Shown here: piece after piece, positions 15,998-23,947 of the stretch
Position numbering within the stretch: position 1 is the first letter of the stretch
Layout: each line of letters begins with the position of its first letter
DNA from: Bacteroidaceae bacterium
GTDB taxonomy: Bacteria; Bacteroidota; Bacteroidia; Bacteroidales; Bacteroidaceae
Direction: 5' to 3'
Assembly (NCBI GenBank): GCA_017416805.1
Contig: JAFQBB010000006.1
Location: forward strand, 1 to 33,629
Length of the DNA: 33,629 nucleotides
The notes under the pieces: model-generated
Seen by the model: only the letters and a program-made list of their open reading frames with translations
The model's database searches: none
Told to the model about the DNA's origin: nothing
Translations under genes and position numbers: made by a program

Positions 15998-18094
15998 CTA
16001 ACTAATGTCCGACCAATTGACATTGGTTTTCCTCATCTGCTTCAAACGTCTCCACATCATGGCATGGGATGCGGCTGTACCATCGGGGTCATTCTCAACG
16101 ACTTGGCGGGCAACTTCACGCACATGTTGCAAAAGTTGTGCATCGCGGGTGATGTTGGCTATACGCAAATCAAAAGCGACACCACTCTGCTGGGTGCCTT
16201 CCAGATCACCCGGTCCACGAAGTTTGAGGTCGGCTTCTGCAATTTCAAAGCCATCGTTGGTTTGCACCATGATATCAATACGCTTGCGGGTGTCTTCTGA
16301 CAGTTTATAACCCGTAACAAGAATACAATAAGACTGGTCAGCCCCACGACCTACACGTCCACGCAACTGATGAAGTTGGGAAAGGCCAAAACGCTCTGCA
16401 TTCTCAATAACCATTACGGAGGCATTGGGGACATTCACCCCCACTTCAATCACGGTAGTAGCCACCATTATTTGTGTCTCGCCCGTAACAAAACGTTGCA
16501 TCTCAGCATCTTTCTCTGCAGGTTTCATTTTTCCATGCACTTTGCAAACCTTATATTCGGGAAATACCTCACAAACGGTCTGATAACCATCTTCCAGATT
16601 TTTCAAATCCATTTTCTCACTTTCTTTGATGAGAGGATAGACTATATAAATCTGGCGGCCCTCCTGAATCTGGCGACGAATATCGGCATAAAGAGAAGCA
16701 CGCCGGTTATCGAACTGATGCACGGTGCGGACAGGCTTACGTCCAGGAGGCAATTCATCAATGATAGAGACATCAAGGTCACCATAAAGCGTCATAGCCA
16801 ACGTGCGGGGAATAGGAGTAGCAGTCATTACAAGAACATGGGGCGGAGTAGCACTCTTTTTCCACAACTTAGCCCGTTGGGCCACGCCAAAACGGTGTTG
16901 CTCATCAATAATGGCCATACCAAGGCGGGCAAAGGATACGGTGTCTTCCAATAAGGCATGAGTACCTATAAGGATATGTATCTGCCCCGTGAGCACACCT
17001 TCAAGGATTTCAGCACGACGCTTACCTTTAATACTGCCCGTCAGGAGTTCCACCCTGACATTCATCCCACAAAGCATACGGGTAACGGTTTCGTAATGCT
17101 GGGCGGCCAATATCTCGGTCGGTGCCATCATACAAGCCTGGAAACCATTATCCAAAGCTATGAGCATTGACATCAGAGCCACCAACGTTTTGCCACTGCC
17201 AACATCTCCTTGAAGGAGACGATTCATTTGACGGCCGCTACCTATATCCTTACGTATCTCCTTGATTACACGTTTTTGAGCACCAGTAAGCTCAAAAGGC
17301 AGATTTTGTGTATAAAAAGTATTGAACACCTCGCCAACTTTTCCGAACACGAAACCACAATAGCGTTGCTGGCGTTCCTTCATGTAACGTAAAATGTTGA
17401 GTTGCACGAAGAAGAGTTCCTCAAACTTCAAACGAAATTGGGCTCGCCGCAAATCTTCAGGAGTTTTTGGAAAATGAATATTCATCAATGCTTCGGTTAG
17501 CGAAACAAGATGATTTTTTTCGATAATATAATCAGGAAGGGTTTCAGGAAGAGGCTCTTTAATCAGGTCGTGCAGATTGGCCATCAACTTCTCTATAGTT
17601 CGAGAGTTGAGCCAATTATGTTTCATCTTCTCCGTTGTATTGTAATAGGGCTGTAACCCCATACTGGAAAGCACCAGTTCGTCGGCCGGATCAATATCAG
17701 GATGGGCAATGTTCACCCGCCCACCATACACAGCCGGCTTACCAAAAACGATATAAGGAGTACGCACTTTGTATTTACCCGTGACAAATCTCAATCCTTT
17801 AAACCACACAAGGTCAACCACCCCTGTACCATCAGAGAAATGGGCAACCAACCGTTTACGATATCCTTCACCCACCTCCTCAAAACTAAGAATCTGCCCA
17901 CGCAACTGGATATAGGGCATGTTTCCATCTATTTCGTGTACATAGTAAAGACGGCTACGATCAATGTATTTATACGGAAAATAGTATAGCAAATCGTGCA
18001 ACGAACGGATACCAAGCTCCTTCTCCAGTACAGTTGCCCGCTGAGGGCCTACACCGGGGAGAAACTTGATGTCACGTGTTGCAAGATCGAACAT
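15998..18094 (-). CDS. recG: ATP-dependent DNA helicase RecG
   Basis: A 698-residue branched-DNA helicase that remodels stalled replication forks and Holliday junctions. The N-terminal wedge/OB region (about 1-150) includes a FLPGVGPQRA helix-hairpin motif. The helicase core has the Walker A motif GDVGSGKT (296-303), a Walker B/DEQH box (397-400), MTATPIPRTLAM, and the C-terminal QLRGRVGRG motif VI. The length is normal. It is the last gene of the pdxJ operon; a 200-base gap with octamer arrays separates it from ispD, and the array begins directly at its start codon. Confidence 0.98.
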   Translation of the reverse strand: MFDLATRDIKFLPGVGPQRATVLEKELGIRSLHDLLYYFPYKYIDRSRLYYVHEIDGNMPYIQLRGQILSFEEVGEGYRKRLVAHFSDGTGVVDLVWFKGLRFVTGKYKVRTPYIVFGKPAVYGGRVNIAHPDIDPADELVLSSMGLQPYYNTTEKMKHNWLNSRTIEKLMANLHDLIKEPLPETLPDYIIEKNHLVSLTEALMNIHFPKTPEDLRRAQFRLKFEELFFVQLNILRYMKERQQRYCGFVFGKVGEVFNTFYTQNLPFELTGAQKRVIKEIRKDIGSGRQMNRLLQGDVGSGKTLVALMSMLIALDNGFQACMMAPTEILAAQHYETVTRMLCGMNVRVELLTGSIKGKRRAEILEGVLTGQIHILIGTHALLEDTVSFARLGMAIIDEQHRFGVAQRAKLWKKSATPPHVLVMTATPIPRTLAMTLYGDLDVSIIDELPPGRKPVRTVHQFDNRRASLYADIRRQIQEGRQIYIVYPLIKESEKMDLKNLEDGYQTVCEVFPEYKVCKVHGKMKPAEKDAEMQRFVTGETQIMVATTVIEVGVNVPNASVMVIENAERFGLSQLHQLRGRVGRGADQSYCILVTGYKLSEDTRKRIDIMVQTNDGFEIAEADLKLRGPGDLEGTQQSGVAFDLRIANITRDAQLLQHVREVARQVVENDPDGTAASHAMMWRRLKQMRKTNVNWSDIS

Positions 18095-18098
18095 GAGA

Positions 18099-18194
18099 TT
18101 AATGGGTTAATGGGTTAATGGGCTAATGGGCTAATGTGCCAATGGGCTAATGGGCTAATGGGTCAATGGGTTAATGGGTCAATGGGTCAATGGA
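18099..18194. repeat. Octamer array next to the recG start
   Basis: Twelve consecutive 8-base units of consensus (T/C)(T/C)AATGGG run from 18099 to 18194 without a phase break. The array starts 5 bases from the recG start codon. A second array of inverted, related units lies at 18236-18307, so the intercistronic RNA could fold on itself. Confidence 0.9.
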
Positions 18195-18235
18195 CTGATT
18201 GATTACAATGTGGTAATGTACTAGTGCCGCATGGT

Positions 18236-18307
18236 ACATTGGCACATTGGCATATTGACACATTGGCATATTGACACATTGGCACATTAGCACATTAGCA
18301 CATTGAA
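18236..18307. repeat. Inverted octamer array running into ispD
   Basis: Nine consecutive 8-base units of consensus ACATTGGC/ATATTGAC/ACATTAGC, the reverse-complement family of the array at 18099-18194. The last units include the ispD stop codon and the codons for its final residues. Confidence 0.9.
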
Positions 18308-18963
18308 TTACCCACCACAAGGTCGAAGGGCGTAGTTATCTTGATATTCTCACGATTACCCTGCACGAGGGTTACTTCGTGGCCAAGAGCTTCGACCACC
18401 GAGGCATCATCGGTAAAGGCTGGGACGTAGGGCTGTGCGTATGCTTTCTTTAACAGAGCAAGAGAAAACACCTGCGGCGTCTGCACCAGTTTGTAATCAT
18501 CCCTGCTAACGGTGGTACTCCGTCCATTTCCCTCCAGATGGCGCACCGTTTCCACCACATCAATTACGGGCACTACAGCCTCCACACGAGCAGCTTCGGC
18601 ATAACACCGGGCAATGACTCCGGTCGAGACAAAAGGACGAACACCATCGTGCACACCTACCAAAGCATCCTCATCCGCAGGGATAGTATCCAATCCATTC
18701 TTGACGGAGTGAAAACGCGTTTCGCCCCCATTGGCCAAACAGTAAGGCAACGTGAACGCATATTGGGCGCAGAGTTCTTTCCAATACGTTTGCTGAGCAA
18801 CGGGGAGTACCAACACTATCCGTATCTCCGCATCGTACGCATGAAAAGCCTCCATTGTACGCATCAATACAGGCTTACCGCCAACGGGAAGAAACTGCTT
18901 AGGCACCTCACCTCCCATGCGAAGGCCTTTACCACCAGCTACGATGATGATGTATTTGGTCAT
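18295..18963 (-). CDS. ispD: 2-C-methyl-D-erythritol 4-phosphate cytidylyltransferase
   Basis: A 222-residue enzyme of the non-mevalonate isoprenoid pathway, transferring CMP from CTP to methylerythritol phosphate. The N-terminal nucleotide-binding motif [15 protein letters not shown], the loop [12 protein letters not shown], the motif VQTPQVF and TDDASVVE near the C-terminus mark the family. The very C-terminus (SMC) is encoded within an octamer repeat array, so it may be a repeat-derived extension. Upstream in the operon is the DJ-1 gene; downstream is recG. Confidence 0.97.
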   Translation of the reverse strand: MTKYIIIVAGGKGLRMGGEVPKQFLPVGGKPVLMRTMEAFHAYDAEIRIVLVLPVAQQTYWKELCAQYAFTLPYCLANGGETRFHSVKNGLDTIPADEDALVGVHDGVRPFVSTGVIARCYAEAARVEAVVPVIDVVETVRHLEGNGRSTTVSRDDYKLVQTPQVFSLALLKKAYAQPYVPAFTDDASVVEALGHEVTLVQGNRENIKITTPFDLVVGNSMC

Positions 18964-18965
18964 AT

Positions 18966-19060
18966 AGCTACGAGTTATGAGTTATGAGTTATGAGCTACG
19001 AGTTATGAGTTACAAGCTATTCGCCACTCGTAGCTTGTAGCTAGTAACCCACAACTCATT
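18966..19060. repeat. Facing heptamer arrays in the DJ-1/ispD gap
   Basis: Eight consecutive 7-base units (AGCTACG, AGTTATG and variants) fill 18966-19021 next to the ispD start codon. Five inverted-type units (ACTCGTA, GCTTGTA, GCTAGTA, ACCCACA, ACTCATT) fill 19026-19060 and overlap the DJ-1 stop codon. The inner TACAAGCTA/TAGCTTGTA forms a 9-bp stem. Confidence 0.9.
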
Positions 19061-19607
19061 AATTATACAACATTCCGGCTTTCACCTGAGCAACTATCTC
19101 CTCACCTACCAAGACTTCCGCCAAAGTGTATGCAAAAGGAAGCACCACAGCAGGGCCTTTACCAGTGATGATGTTACCATCTTTCTCTACAGCGACGGCG
19201 GTATAGGTAGAACCAGCCAACTCTCCCTCAAAGCCCGGATAGCAAGTTGCCTTTCTGCCATCAAGCAATCCCATGTGTCCATACACCATAGGAGCGGCAC
19301 AAATGGCAGCCAACCACTTGCCCGCTTCTGCATGAGCAGTTATCAGACGGCGAAGCCCTTCATGGGCATCCAGATTGGCAGCCCCTGGCATTCCTCCGGG
19401 AAGTATCAGCATATCGGCATCGGCATACTGTGCTTGTTCAAACAGGACATCGGCCATTACAGGAATACCATGAGCACCAGTCACCAATCCGGTTGGATTG
19501 ATTGACACTTTTGTCACTTGCACTCCTGCGCGACGCAAGACATCCACGGTTGCCAAAGCCTCAATCTCCTCGAATCCATCAGCAAGAAATAAAAGAACGG
19601 TTTTCAT
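19059..19607 (-). CDS. DJ-1/PfpI family protein
   Basis: A 182-residue cytoplasmic protein of the DJ-1 (YajL/ThiJ) superfamily. The reactive cysteine is Cys103 in AAICAAP, and Glu16 in DGFEEIEA is the acidic partner. Relatives act as protein or metabolite deglycases or oxidative-stress proteins; the exact substrate here is unknown. It starts 4 bases after the tonB stop, so translation is probably coupled, and it precedes ispD. Confidence 0.92.
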   Translation of the reverse strand: MKTVLLFLADGFEEIEALATVDVLRRAGVQVTKVSINPTGLVTGAHGIPVMADVLFEQAQYADADMLILPGGMPGAANLDAHEGLRRLITAHAEAGKWLAAICAAPMVYGHMGLLDGRKATCYPGFEGELAGSTYTAVAVEKDGNIITGKGPAVVLPFAYTLAEVLVGEEIVAQVKAGMLYN

Positions 19608-19611
19608 GTTT

Positions 19612-20448
19612 TTATTTCAATTTAAAATAATAGGTTATCGTACCGCTTTGGTTATTTACCCCATCAGCAGTATTGAATCGGGCTTTGCGGGCTGCATCCA
19701 AAGCAGCCTTACGAAGAGCCGGATTCACCGTATTGGTACGACGATGAATGTCTGCACTGACTACACGTCCGGAAGGATTGACAAGAATTGTCACCACCAC
19801 ACGACCTTCATCAGCCACTCTGTAGTCCGGCTTTGGCAAATCTCCCACCAAACCACGTCCACCCAAGTCGAATGTACCATAACCACTCTCTCCAGCAGGC
19901 TTCCCAGTCTCGCTATTCCCTTCGTTAGAACCTTGTATGCCCGTCTTTGCCTCTGCTTCACCCCGATTGGCCATATCTGAACCCTTTCCAAAGGCGCCGG
20001 CTATACTCTTGGCCGCGCGTTCGGCAGCTGCACGTTCGGCTTCGGCACGAAGTTCTGCCTCGGTCTTTTCTTTCGGACTCTCCACAGGGGTATCTACCGG
20101 CCTTTTAGGGGTTGTTTCCAATTTTTGGGTTTCCTTTTTCTTTTGTTCGATGGATACGGTTTCCTCCATATCCTGAGAGATAATTTCCTCCCCTACCTGA
20201 GAAATATTTTTTTCAGGTGCAGCAGAAATTTTTTCTGCAGAAGGTAGAATATCCACCTCGGTCATCTTGTACCGGTCGCCCTCGCCTTGCGCCAACATCT
20301 CTGTACCCAGCAGGACAGGCACACCACTCTCGACTTGCGGCTCGGATGCCCGTATGAAAAGGAACCACATAAGCAGGAGCAACACACCATGCACAAGCAA
20401 AGTGCCCAACAGACCTATGAGTTTTTCTTTACGATTATCGTTGTCCAT
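19612..20448 (-). CDS. tonB: TonB family energy transducer
   Basis: A 278-residue inner-membrane protein that carries proton-motive energy to outer-membrane receptors. One N-terminal membrane anchor lies at about 10-32 (LLGTLLVHGVLLLLMWFLF). A charged Glu/Lys/Pro/Ala-rich periplasmic linker follows (about 60-165), including an EAERAAAERAAK helix. The C-terminal TonB domain (about 195-278) contains GRVVVTILVNPSGRVVSADI and AALDAARKARFN. It is directly downstream of exbB and exbD, its usual partners. Whether it serves TonB-dependent transport or a Tol-type role cannot be told from sequence. Confidence 0.93.
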   Translation of the reverse strand: MDNDNRKEKLIGLLGTLLVHGVLLLLMWFLFIRASEPQVESGVPVLLGTEMLAQGEGDRYKMTEVDILPSAEKISAAPEKNISQVGEEIISQDMEETVSIEQKKKETQKLETTPKRPVDTPVESPKEKTEAELRAEAERAAAERAAKSIAGAFGKGSDMANRGEAEAKTGIQGSNEGNSETGKPAGESGYGTFDLGGRGLVGDLPKPDYRVADEGRVVVTILVNPSGRVVSADIHRRTNTVNPALRKAALDAARKARFNTADGVNNQSGTITYYFKLK

Positions 20449-20461
20449 TTTTTCAGTTTTT

Positions 20462-20540
20462 AGCTACGAGTGAAGAGCTACAAGTAAGCAACAAATTTGA
20501 CGCCTATCATTTATAGCTCATCGCTTGCCACTATTCACTT
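20462..20540. repeat. Facing heptamer arrays in the exbD/tonB gap
   Basis: Four 7-base units (AGCTACG, AGTGAAG, AGCTACA, AGTAAGC) at 20462-20489 near the tonB start face four inverted-type units (ATAGCTC, ATCGCTT, GCCACTA, TTCACTT) at 20513-20540, which run over the exbD stop codon. Confidence 0.75.
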
Positions 20541-20951
20541 CTTCTCCGGGCGGCGTGTAGCCAGCACCATTTTGAATTGGTTTTCGTTAGCGATATTCAA
20601 CACCTTCACAATCTCGCGATAAGGAATGGTCTCATCAGCATACAGAGCCACATACATCTCCGGCTCTTTAGCGGCACACTCTTGCAAGAAGGCGGGAAGC
20701 TCTTCCCACGTAACAGGCATTTCGTCCTGATTACCAAAAGCCGTGTAGCAATTGAGGTCTTTATCGATAATGACTCGCGTGAGAGGTTTGGCCGAAGTTT
20801 GTTGTTTGCCCTGAGGCAAAAGCACCTTGATAGCATTGGGTGACACCATGGTAGAGGTTATCATGAAGAATATCAGCAACAAGAAGATGATATCCGTCAT
20901 GGAAGCCATGCTGAATTCCGGTTTGATTTTTGTTCTTCGTTTCAGTGCCAT
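20535..20951 (-). CDS. exbD: ExbD/TolR family biopolymer transport protein
   Basis: A 138-residue inner-membrane protein that forms the proton channel stator with ExbB. One membrane segment (about 18-37) carries the conserved proton-relaying Asp20 in MTDIIFLLLIFF. The rest is the small periplasmic domain. The length is normal. It lies between exbB and tonB, separated from each by a gap with heptamer arrays. Confidence 0.95.
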   Translation of the reverse strand: MALKRRTKIKPEFSMASMTDIIFLLLIFFMITSTMVSPNAIKVLLPQGKQQTSAKPLTRVIIDKDLNCYTAFGNQDEMPVTWEELPAFLQECAAKEPEMYVALYADETIPYREIVKVLNIANENQFKMVLATRRPEKK

Positions 20952-20959
20952 AGTTACTT

Positions 20960-21043
20960 AGTTATCAGCTACGAGCTGCAAGTTACGAGTAAAGCTACAT
21001 GACAAAGGACTTATCACTCGTAGCTTGTCGCTCATCACCACAT
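20960..21043. repeat. Facing heptamer arrays in the exbB/exbD gap
   Basis: Five 7-base units (AGTTATC, AGCTACG, AGCTGCA, AGTTACG, AGTAAAG) at 20960-20994 near the exbD start face four inverted-type units (ACTCGTA, GCTTGTC, GCTCATC, ACCACAT) at 21016-21043, which touch the exbB stop codon. Confidence 0.85.
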
Positions 21044-21759
21044 TAATTTACAAAATCCATAAAGGCCAAGGTCTTAGCCTCCATCTCATTGACAATATTA
21101 TCTACTTTTCCTACCAGATAATTGTAGGCAAACATAGCGGCAATACCTACAATCAGTCCGCCCACGGTTGTAATCATGGCTTGATAAATGCCACTCGACA
21201 AAAGGGTTATATCAATATTATTGCCCGCATTGGACATCTCCCAAAAAGCCTGCACCATACCGGTAACAGTACCTAAGAATCCTATCATAGGAGCACCACT
21301 GGCTATTGTGGCCATAACAGGAAGATGACGCTCAAGTTTTGCCACTTCCAGATTTCCCGCATTTTCGATAGCAGCCTGCACATCGGTAGCCGAGCGGTCT
21401 ATACGGCTAAGACCTTTCTCTATCATACGTGATGCCGGTGTATTGGTCATACGGCAATAGTTTACGGCCGACTTCAGTTCGCCCGAATGCACATAGTCGC
21501 GGATACGCTCCATAAAATGCGGATCGTCCTTACTTGCTTTACGTAACGCAGCCAGACGCTCAAAAAATATATAAAAACAAACGATGGACAACAAAGCCAA
21601 TACAGCCATTATCCAACCTCCCTTGAGAGCCATATCCCACAAACTCATTTCTGCAACAACCGGCCCTGTCACCTCTGCAGCCATTTCGTTTACACCGGTC
21701 ACAACTTCTTCTCCCACTTGGGCAGCCGCTTGAGCCACCAACAATAATAACATATTCAT
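21043..21759 (-). CDS. exbB: ExbB/TolQ/MotA-family proton channel protein
   Basis: A 238-residue inner-membrane protein with three or more membrane segments: about 48-68 (WIMAVLALLSIVCFYIFF), 150-172 (PMIGFLGTVTGMVQAF) and 185-210 (ITTVGGLIVGIAAMFAYNYL). The GTVTGM motif is typical. The N-terminus includes an extra hydrophobic stretch (MNMLLLLVAQAAAQ) that may be a signal sequence, as in other Bacteroidetes ExbB proteins. It forms a proton-driven motor with the ExbD encoded next to it. Confidence 0.95.
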   Translation of the reverse strand: MNMLLLLVAQAAAQVGEEVVTGVNEMAAEVTGPVVAEMSLWDMALKGGWIMAVLALLSIVCFYIFFERLAALRKASKDDPHFMERIRDYVHSGELKSAVNYCRMTNTPASRMIEKGLSRIDRSATDVQAAIENAGNLEVAKLERHLPVMATIASGAPMIGFLGTVTGMVQAFWEMSNAGNNIDITLLSSGIYQAMITTVGGLIVGIAAMFAYNYLVGKVDNIVNEMEAKTLAFMDFVN

Positions 21760-21767
21760 AGGTTCAT

Positions 21768-21795
21768 TTACAAATTACAATTTACAAATTATCAG
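21768..21795. repeat. One-sided heptamer array in the pdxJ/exbB gap
   Basis: Four 7-base units (TTACAAA, TTACAAT, TTACAAA, TTATCAG) lie just upstream of the exbB start. No inverted partner array is seen before the pdxJ stop codon. Confidence 0.7.
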
Positions 21796-21817
21796 AGCAG
21801 AATCTACCAACCCGCTC

Positions 21818-22531
21818 TCAAGAAAGGCACTTCTTATATTGCCCAATAGTATCTTTCAAGCCCATATAAAGAGCATCACAAATCAGCGCATGGCCAATAC
21901 TGGCCTCATCAATCCAAGGAATGGTTTCGTGCAGATATTGAAGATTCTCCAAACTAAGGTCATGCCCCACATTCAATCCCAATCCCAACGAGCGTGCCAC
22001 CCGGGCAGCCTCAAGGAAGGGAGCAACAGCTTTCTCACGATTTTCAGCATAAAATGCAGCATACGGCTCGGTGTATAGCTCTACACGATCAGCTCCTATC
22101 TTCGCGGCACACTCGATGAAACGAGGTGTAGTATCCACAAACAGGGAAGTACGTATGCCCGCATCATTAAATTCTCCCACCACTTCGGACAAAAATCCCA
22201 TATTCTTCTCCGTATCCCATCCTGCATTAGAGGTTATCTGATCAGGAGCATCAGGCACAAGTGTCACTTGGTGAGGTTTCACCTTCAACACCAAATCCAT
22301 AAAACTTTCAGAAGGATACCCTTCAATATTGAACTCCGTACGGAGCAACGGACGCAAGTTTACCACATCAGCATAACGGATATGACGCTCATCAGGACGC
22401 GGATGCACCGTAATGCCATCAGCTCCAAAAGATTCACAATCCTGCGCCACCTTCAAAATATCCGGATTATTACCCCCCCGGGCATTGCGAATAGTGGCAA
22501 CCTTATTAATGTTTACACTTAACTTTGTCAT
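21818..22531 (-). CDS. pdxJ: Pyridoxine 5'-phosphate synthase
   Basis: A 237-residue enzyme that condenses deoxyxylulose 5-phosphate with aminoacetone phosphate to make pyridoxine phosphate (vitamin B6 pathway). Family motifs are [14 protein letters not shown] at the N-terminus, [12 protein letters not shown], and [11 protein letters not shown] near the C-terminus. The start is the ATG at 22531 (MTKLSVN); an in-frame TTG 12 bases upstream is less likely. It is the first gene of the operon that continues to exbB and ends at recG, and it is divergent from nadK. Confidence 0.96.
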   Translation of the reverse strand: MTKLSVNINKVATIRNARGGNNPDILKVAQDCESFGADGITVHPRPDERHIRYADVVNLRPLLRTEFNIEGYPSESFMDLVLKVKPHQVTLVPDAPDQITSNAGWDTEKNMGFLSEVVGEFNDAGIRTSLFVDTTPRFIECAAKIGADRVELYTEPYAAFYAENREKAVAPFLEAARVARSLGLGLNVGHDLSLENLQYLHETIPWIDEASIGHALICDALYMGLKDTIGQYKKCLS

Positions 22532-22584
22532 TTTCTTGTCCAATTAAAAAAAATATCGCACTTTTGCGCACGAATAAGATGTTG

Positions 22585-22592
22585 CAAAAATA
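22585..22592 (-). promoter_or_regulatory. Candidate -7 box for the pdxJ-recG operon
   Basis: TATTTTTG on the minus strand fits TAnnTTTG, 54 bases upstream of the pdxJ ATG. There is no good -33 box. It lies in the 134-base gap shared with divergent nadK, for which no clear promoter was seen. Confidence 0.4.
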
Positions 22593-22665
22593 ACATAAGT
22601 TCGTGAAATGGCATACATCTATCCTAAAAAGATAGGTAAAATTAATAAAGTAATACAAGTTTGAA

Positions 22666-23538
22666 ATGAAATTTGCATTGTTCGGAAATACTTTTCAGGC
22701 AAAAAAGTCGGCTCATGCCAAGCATCTCATTACACTCTTGCAGGAACACGGAGAGGAAGTCCACATTTCTGAGGATTTCTATAAGTTCCTGGTCGAAGAC
22801 CAAGGCATGAAGATACAACCTGACAACCTGATTACATGCGATGACTTTACCGCCGACATGGCCATCAGTATGGGAGGAGACGGCACATTCCTGAAAACAG
22901 CCAGCCGAATCGGCCACCGAGGAATACCCATCATAGGAATAAACACCGGAAGGTTAGGATTTCTGGCAGATGTCTCACCCGAAGACATTGACCGCGCATT
23001 CGAAGAAATCATTAACGGACAATACCAAATCGAAGAACGTGCCACCCTACACCTTCATGCCGAAGGACACAAACTGAAAGGCTACCCGTTTGCCTTAAAC
23101 GAGATTGCTATCCTGAAACGTGACAGTTCGTCCATGATCAGCATACGCACCTCCATAGCAGGCAACTATCTGACCACATATCAGGCTGACGGATTGGTAA
23201 TAGCAACGCCAACAGGTTCAACAGCTTATTCACTCAGCGTAGGAGGCCCTATCATGGTACCACGGGCAGGTACGACAGCCATCACCCCCGTAGCCCCACA
23301 CAGTCTGAACGTGCGTCCTATCGTAGTACGCGACGATTGGGAAATCACTTTGGAAGTGAGCAGCAGAAGCCACAATTTTCTTGTAGCCATTGACGGTCGT
23401 AGTGAAACATGCTCTGAGGGGACTATACTCACCATCCGCCGCGCACCTTTCACCACCCGAGTGGTAAAGAGTAACGACCGACACTTTTTCGACACACTAC
23501 GCGAAAAGATGATGTGGGGAGCAGACTCCCGGGAATAA
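22666..23538 (+). CDS. nadK: NAD kinase
   Basis: A 290-residue cytoplasmic enzyme that phosphorylates NAD to NADP. The GGDGT motif (70-74, with catalytic Asp72), the LNEIAI motif (about 143-148) and the glycine/serine-rich [15 protein letters not shown] motif are all present. The length is normal. It is the only plus-strand gene in the window, divergent from pdxJ and convergent with ompA. A long palindrome and a 22-bp periodic palindrome array follow its stop codon. Confidence 0.97.
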   Translation: MKFALFGNTFQAKKSAHAKHLITLLQEHGEEVHISEDFYKFLVEDQGMKIQPDNLITCDDFTADMAISMGGDGTFLKTASRIGHRGIPIIGINTGRLGFLADVSPEDIDRAFEEIINGQYQIEERATLHLHAEGHKLKGYPFALNEIAILKRDSSSMISIRTSIAGNYLTTYQADGLVIATPTGSTAYSLSVGGPIMVPRAGTTAITPVAPHSLNVRPIVVRDDWEITLEVSSRSHNFLVAIDGRSETCSEGTILTIRRAPFTTRVVKSNDRHFFDTLREKMMWGADSRE

Positions 23539-23572
23539 GAATCTATTTTCAGTTATTTACAGTCTATAATAT

Positions 23573-23606
23573 ATATATAATAATGTACGCGTACATTATT
23601 ATATAT
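23573..23606 (+). terminator. Perfect 34-bp palindrome after nadK
   Basis: The arms pair over 17 bases with no loop (centre between 23589 and 23590, core GTACGCGTAC, AT-rich flanks), 34 bases after the nadK stop. It can form a hairpin in either strand's RNA. There is no T-run, so it may be a terminator or a protein-binding palindrome. Confidence 0.6.
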
Positions 23607-23669
23607 TATTTATTCAAGTTCAGTTCAAGCTAAGCTCTCATCAGTTTCACTGTCGTATGTAGATTTACC

Positions 23670-23720
23670 ATGCCGTCTCTGTCACCCTGAGCTTGTCGAA
23701 GGGTGTGACAGGAGACGGCA
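23670..23720. repeat. Dispersed repeat with hairpin arms
   Basis: It contains the inverted copy of the 33-base repeat seen at 560-592. Here it is extended into a hairpin: the left arm starts TGCCGTCTC and the right arm ends GAGACGGCA, with one- or two-base bulges and the CTTGTCGA centre as the loop. Confidence 0.85.
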
Positions 23721-23730
23721 GACGAAATAA

Positions 23731-23808
23731 GAACATATGTTCGTTGGCACTTGAACATATGTTCATTGGCACTTGGACATATGTTCGTTGACACTTGAAC
23801 ATATGTTC
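23731..23808. repeat. Four 12-bp palindromes with exact 22-bp period
   Basis: GAACATATGTTC (one copy GGACATATGTTC) starts at 23731, 23753, 23775 and 23797, exactly 22 bp apart. The 10-base spacers are also similar (GTTGGCACTT, ATTGGCACTT, GTTGACACTT). The last copy is followed by a T-run (ATTTTTTTTCCC). A degenerate copy lies at 23833-23844. The array is between the ends of convergent nadK and ompA. Confidence 0.92.
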
Positions 23809-23897
23809 ATTTTTTTTCCCTATTTCTTGTATGGACATATTTTCAACCAAATTGCAGAAGAACCAATAGAGTTGGTGGGGAGGAGAAATAAAAAAAA

Positions 23898-23927
23898 CAA
23901 TGCCGATGAGTAAACTCACCGGCATTG
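23898..23927. terminator. Bidirectional terminator between nadK and ompA
   Basis: A hairpin with arms CAATGCCG-A-TGAGT and ACTCA-C-CGGCATTG around an AA loop. The minus strand continues into a long T-run (revcomp of 23890-23897), fitting ompA, whose stop is about 20 bases away. The plus strand continues into CTTTTTATT. Confidence 0.85.
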
Positions 23928-23947
23928 CTTTTTATTCAAAAGTACTA

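Noticed and set aside
18095-18294. Promoter of recG in the ispD/recG gap
   Set aside because: No TAnnTTTG box with a TTTG partner was found. The gap is almost entirely octamer array.
23731-23808. CRISPR array
   Set aside because: The 12-bp units are palindromes and the 10-base spacers are nearly the same as each other. Unit and spacer lengths are far too short, and no cas gene is present.
23665-23925. 86-residue minus-strand frame
   Set aside because: It consists of the 22-bp palindrome array and the dispersed repeat, so it is not a gene.
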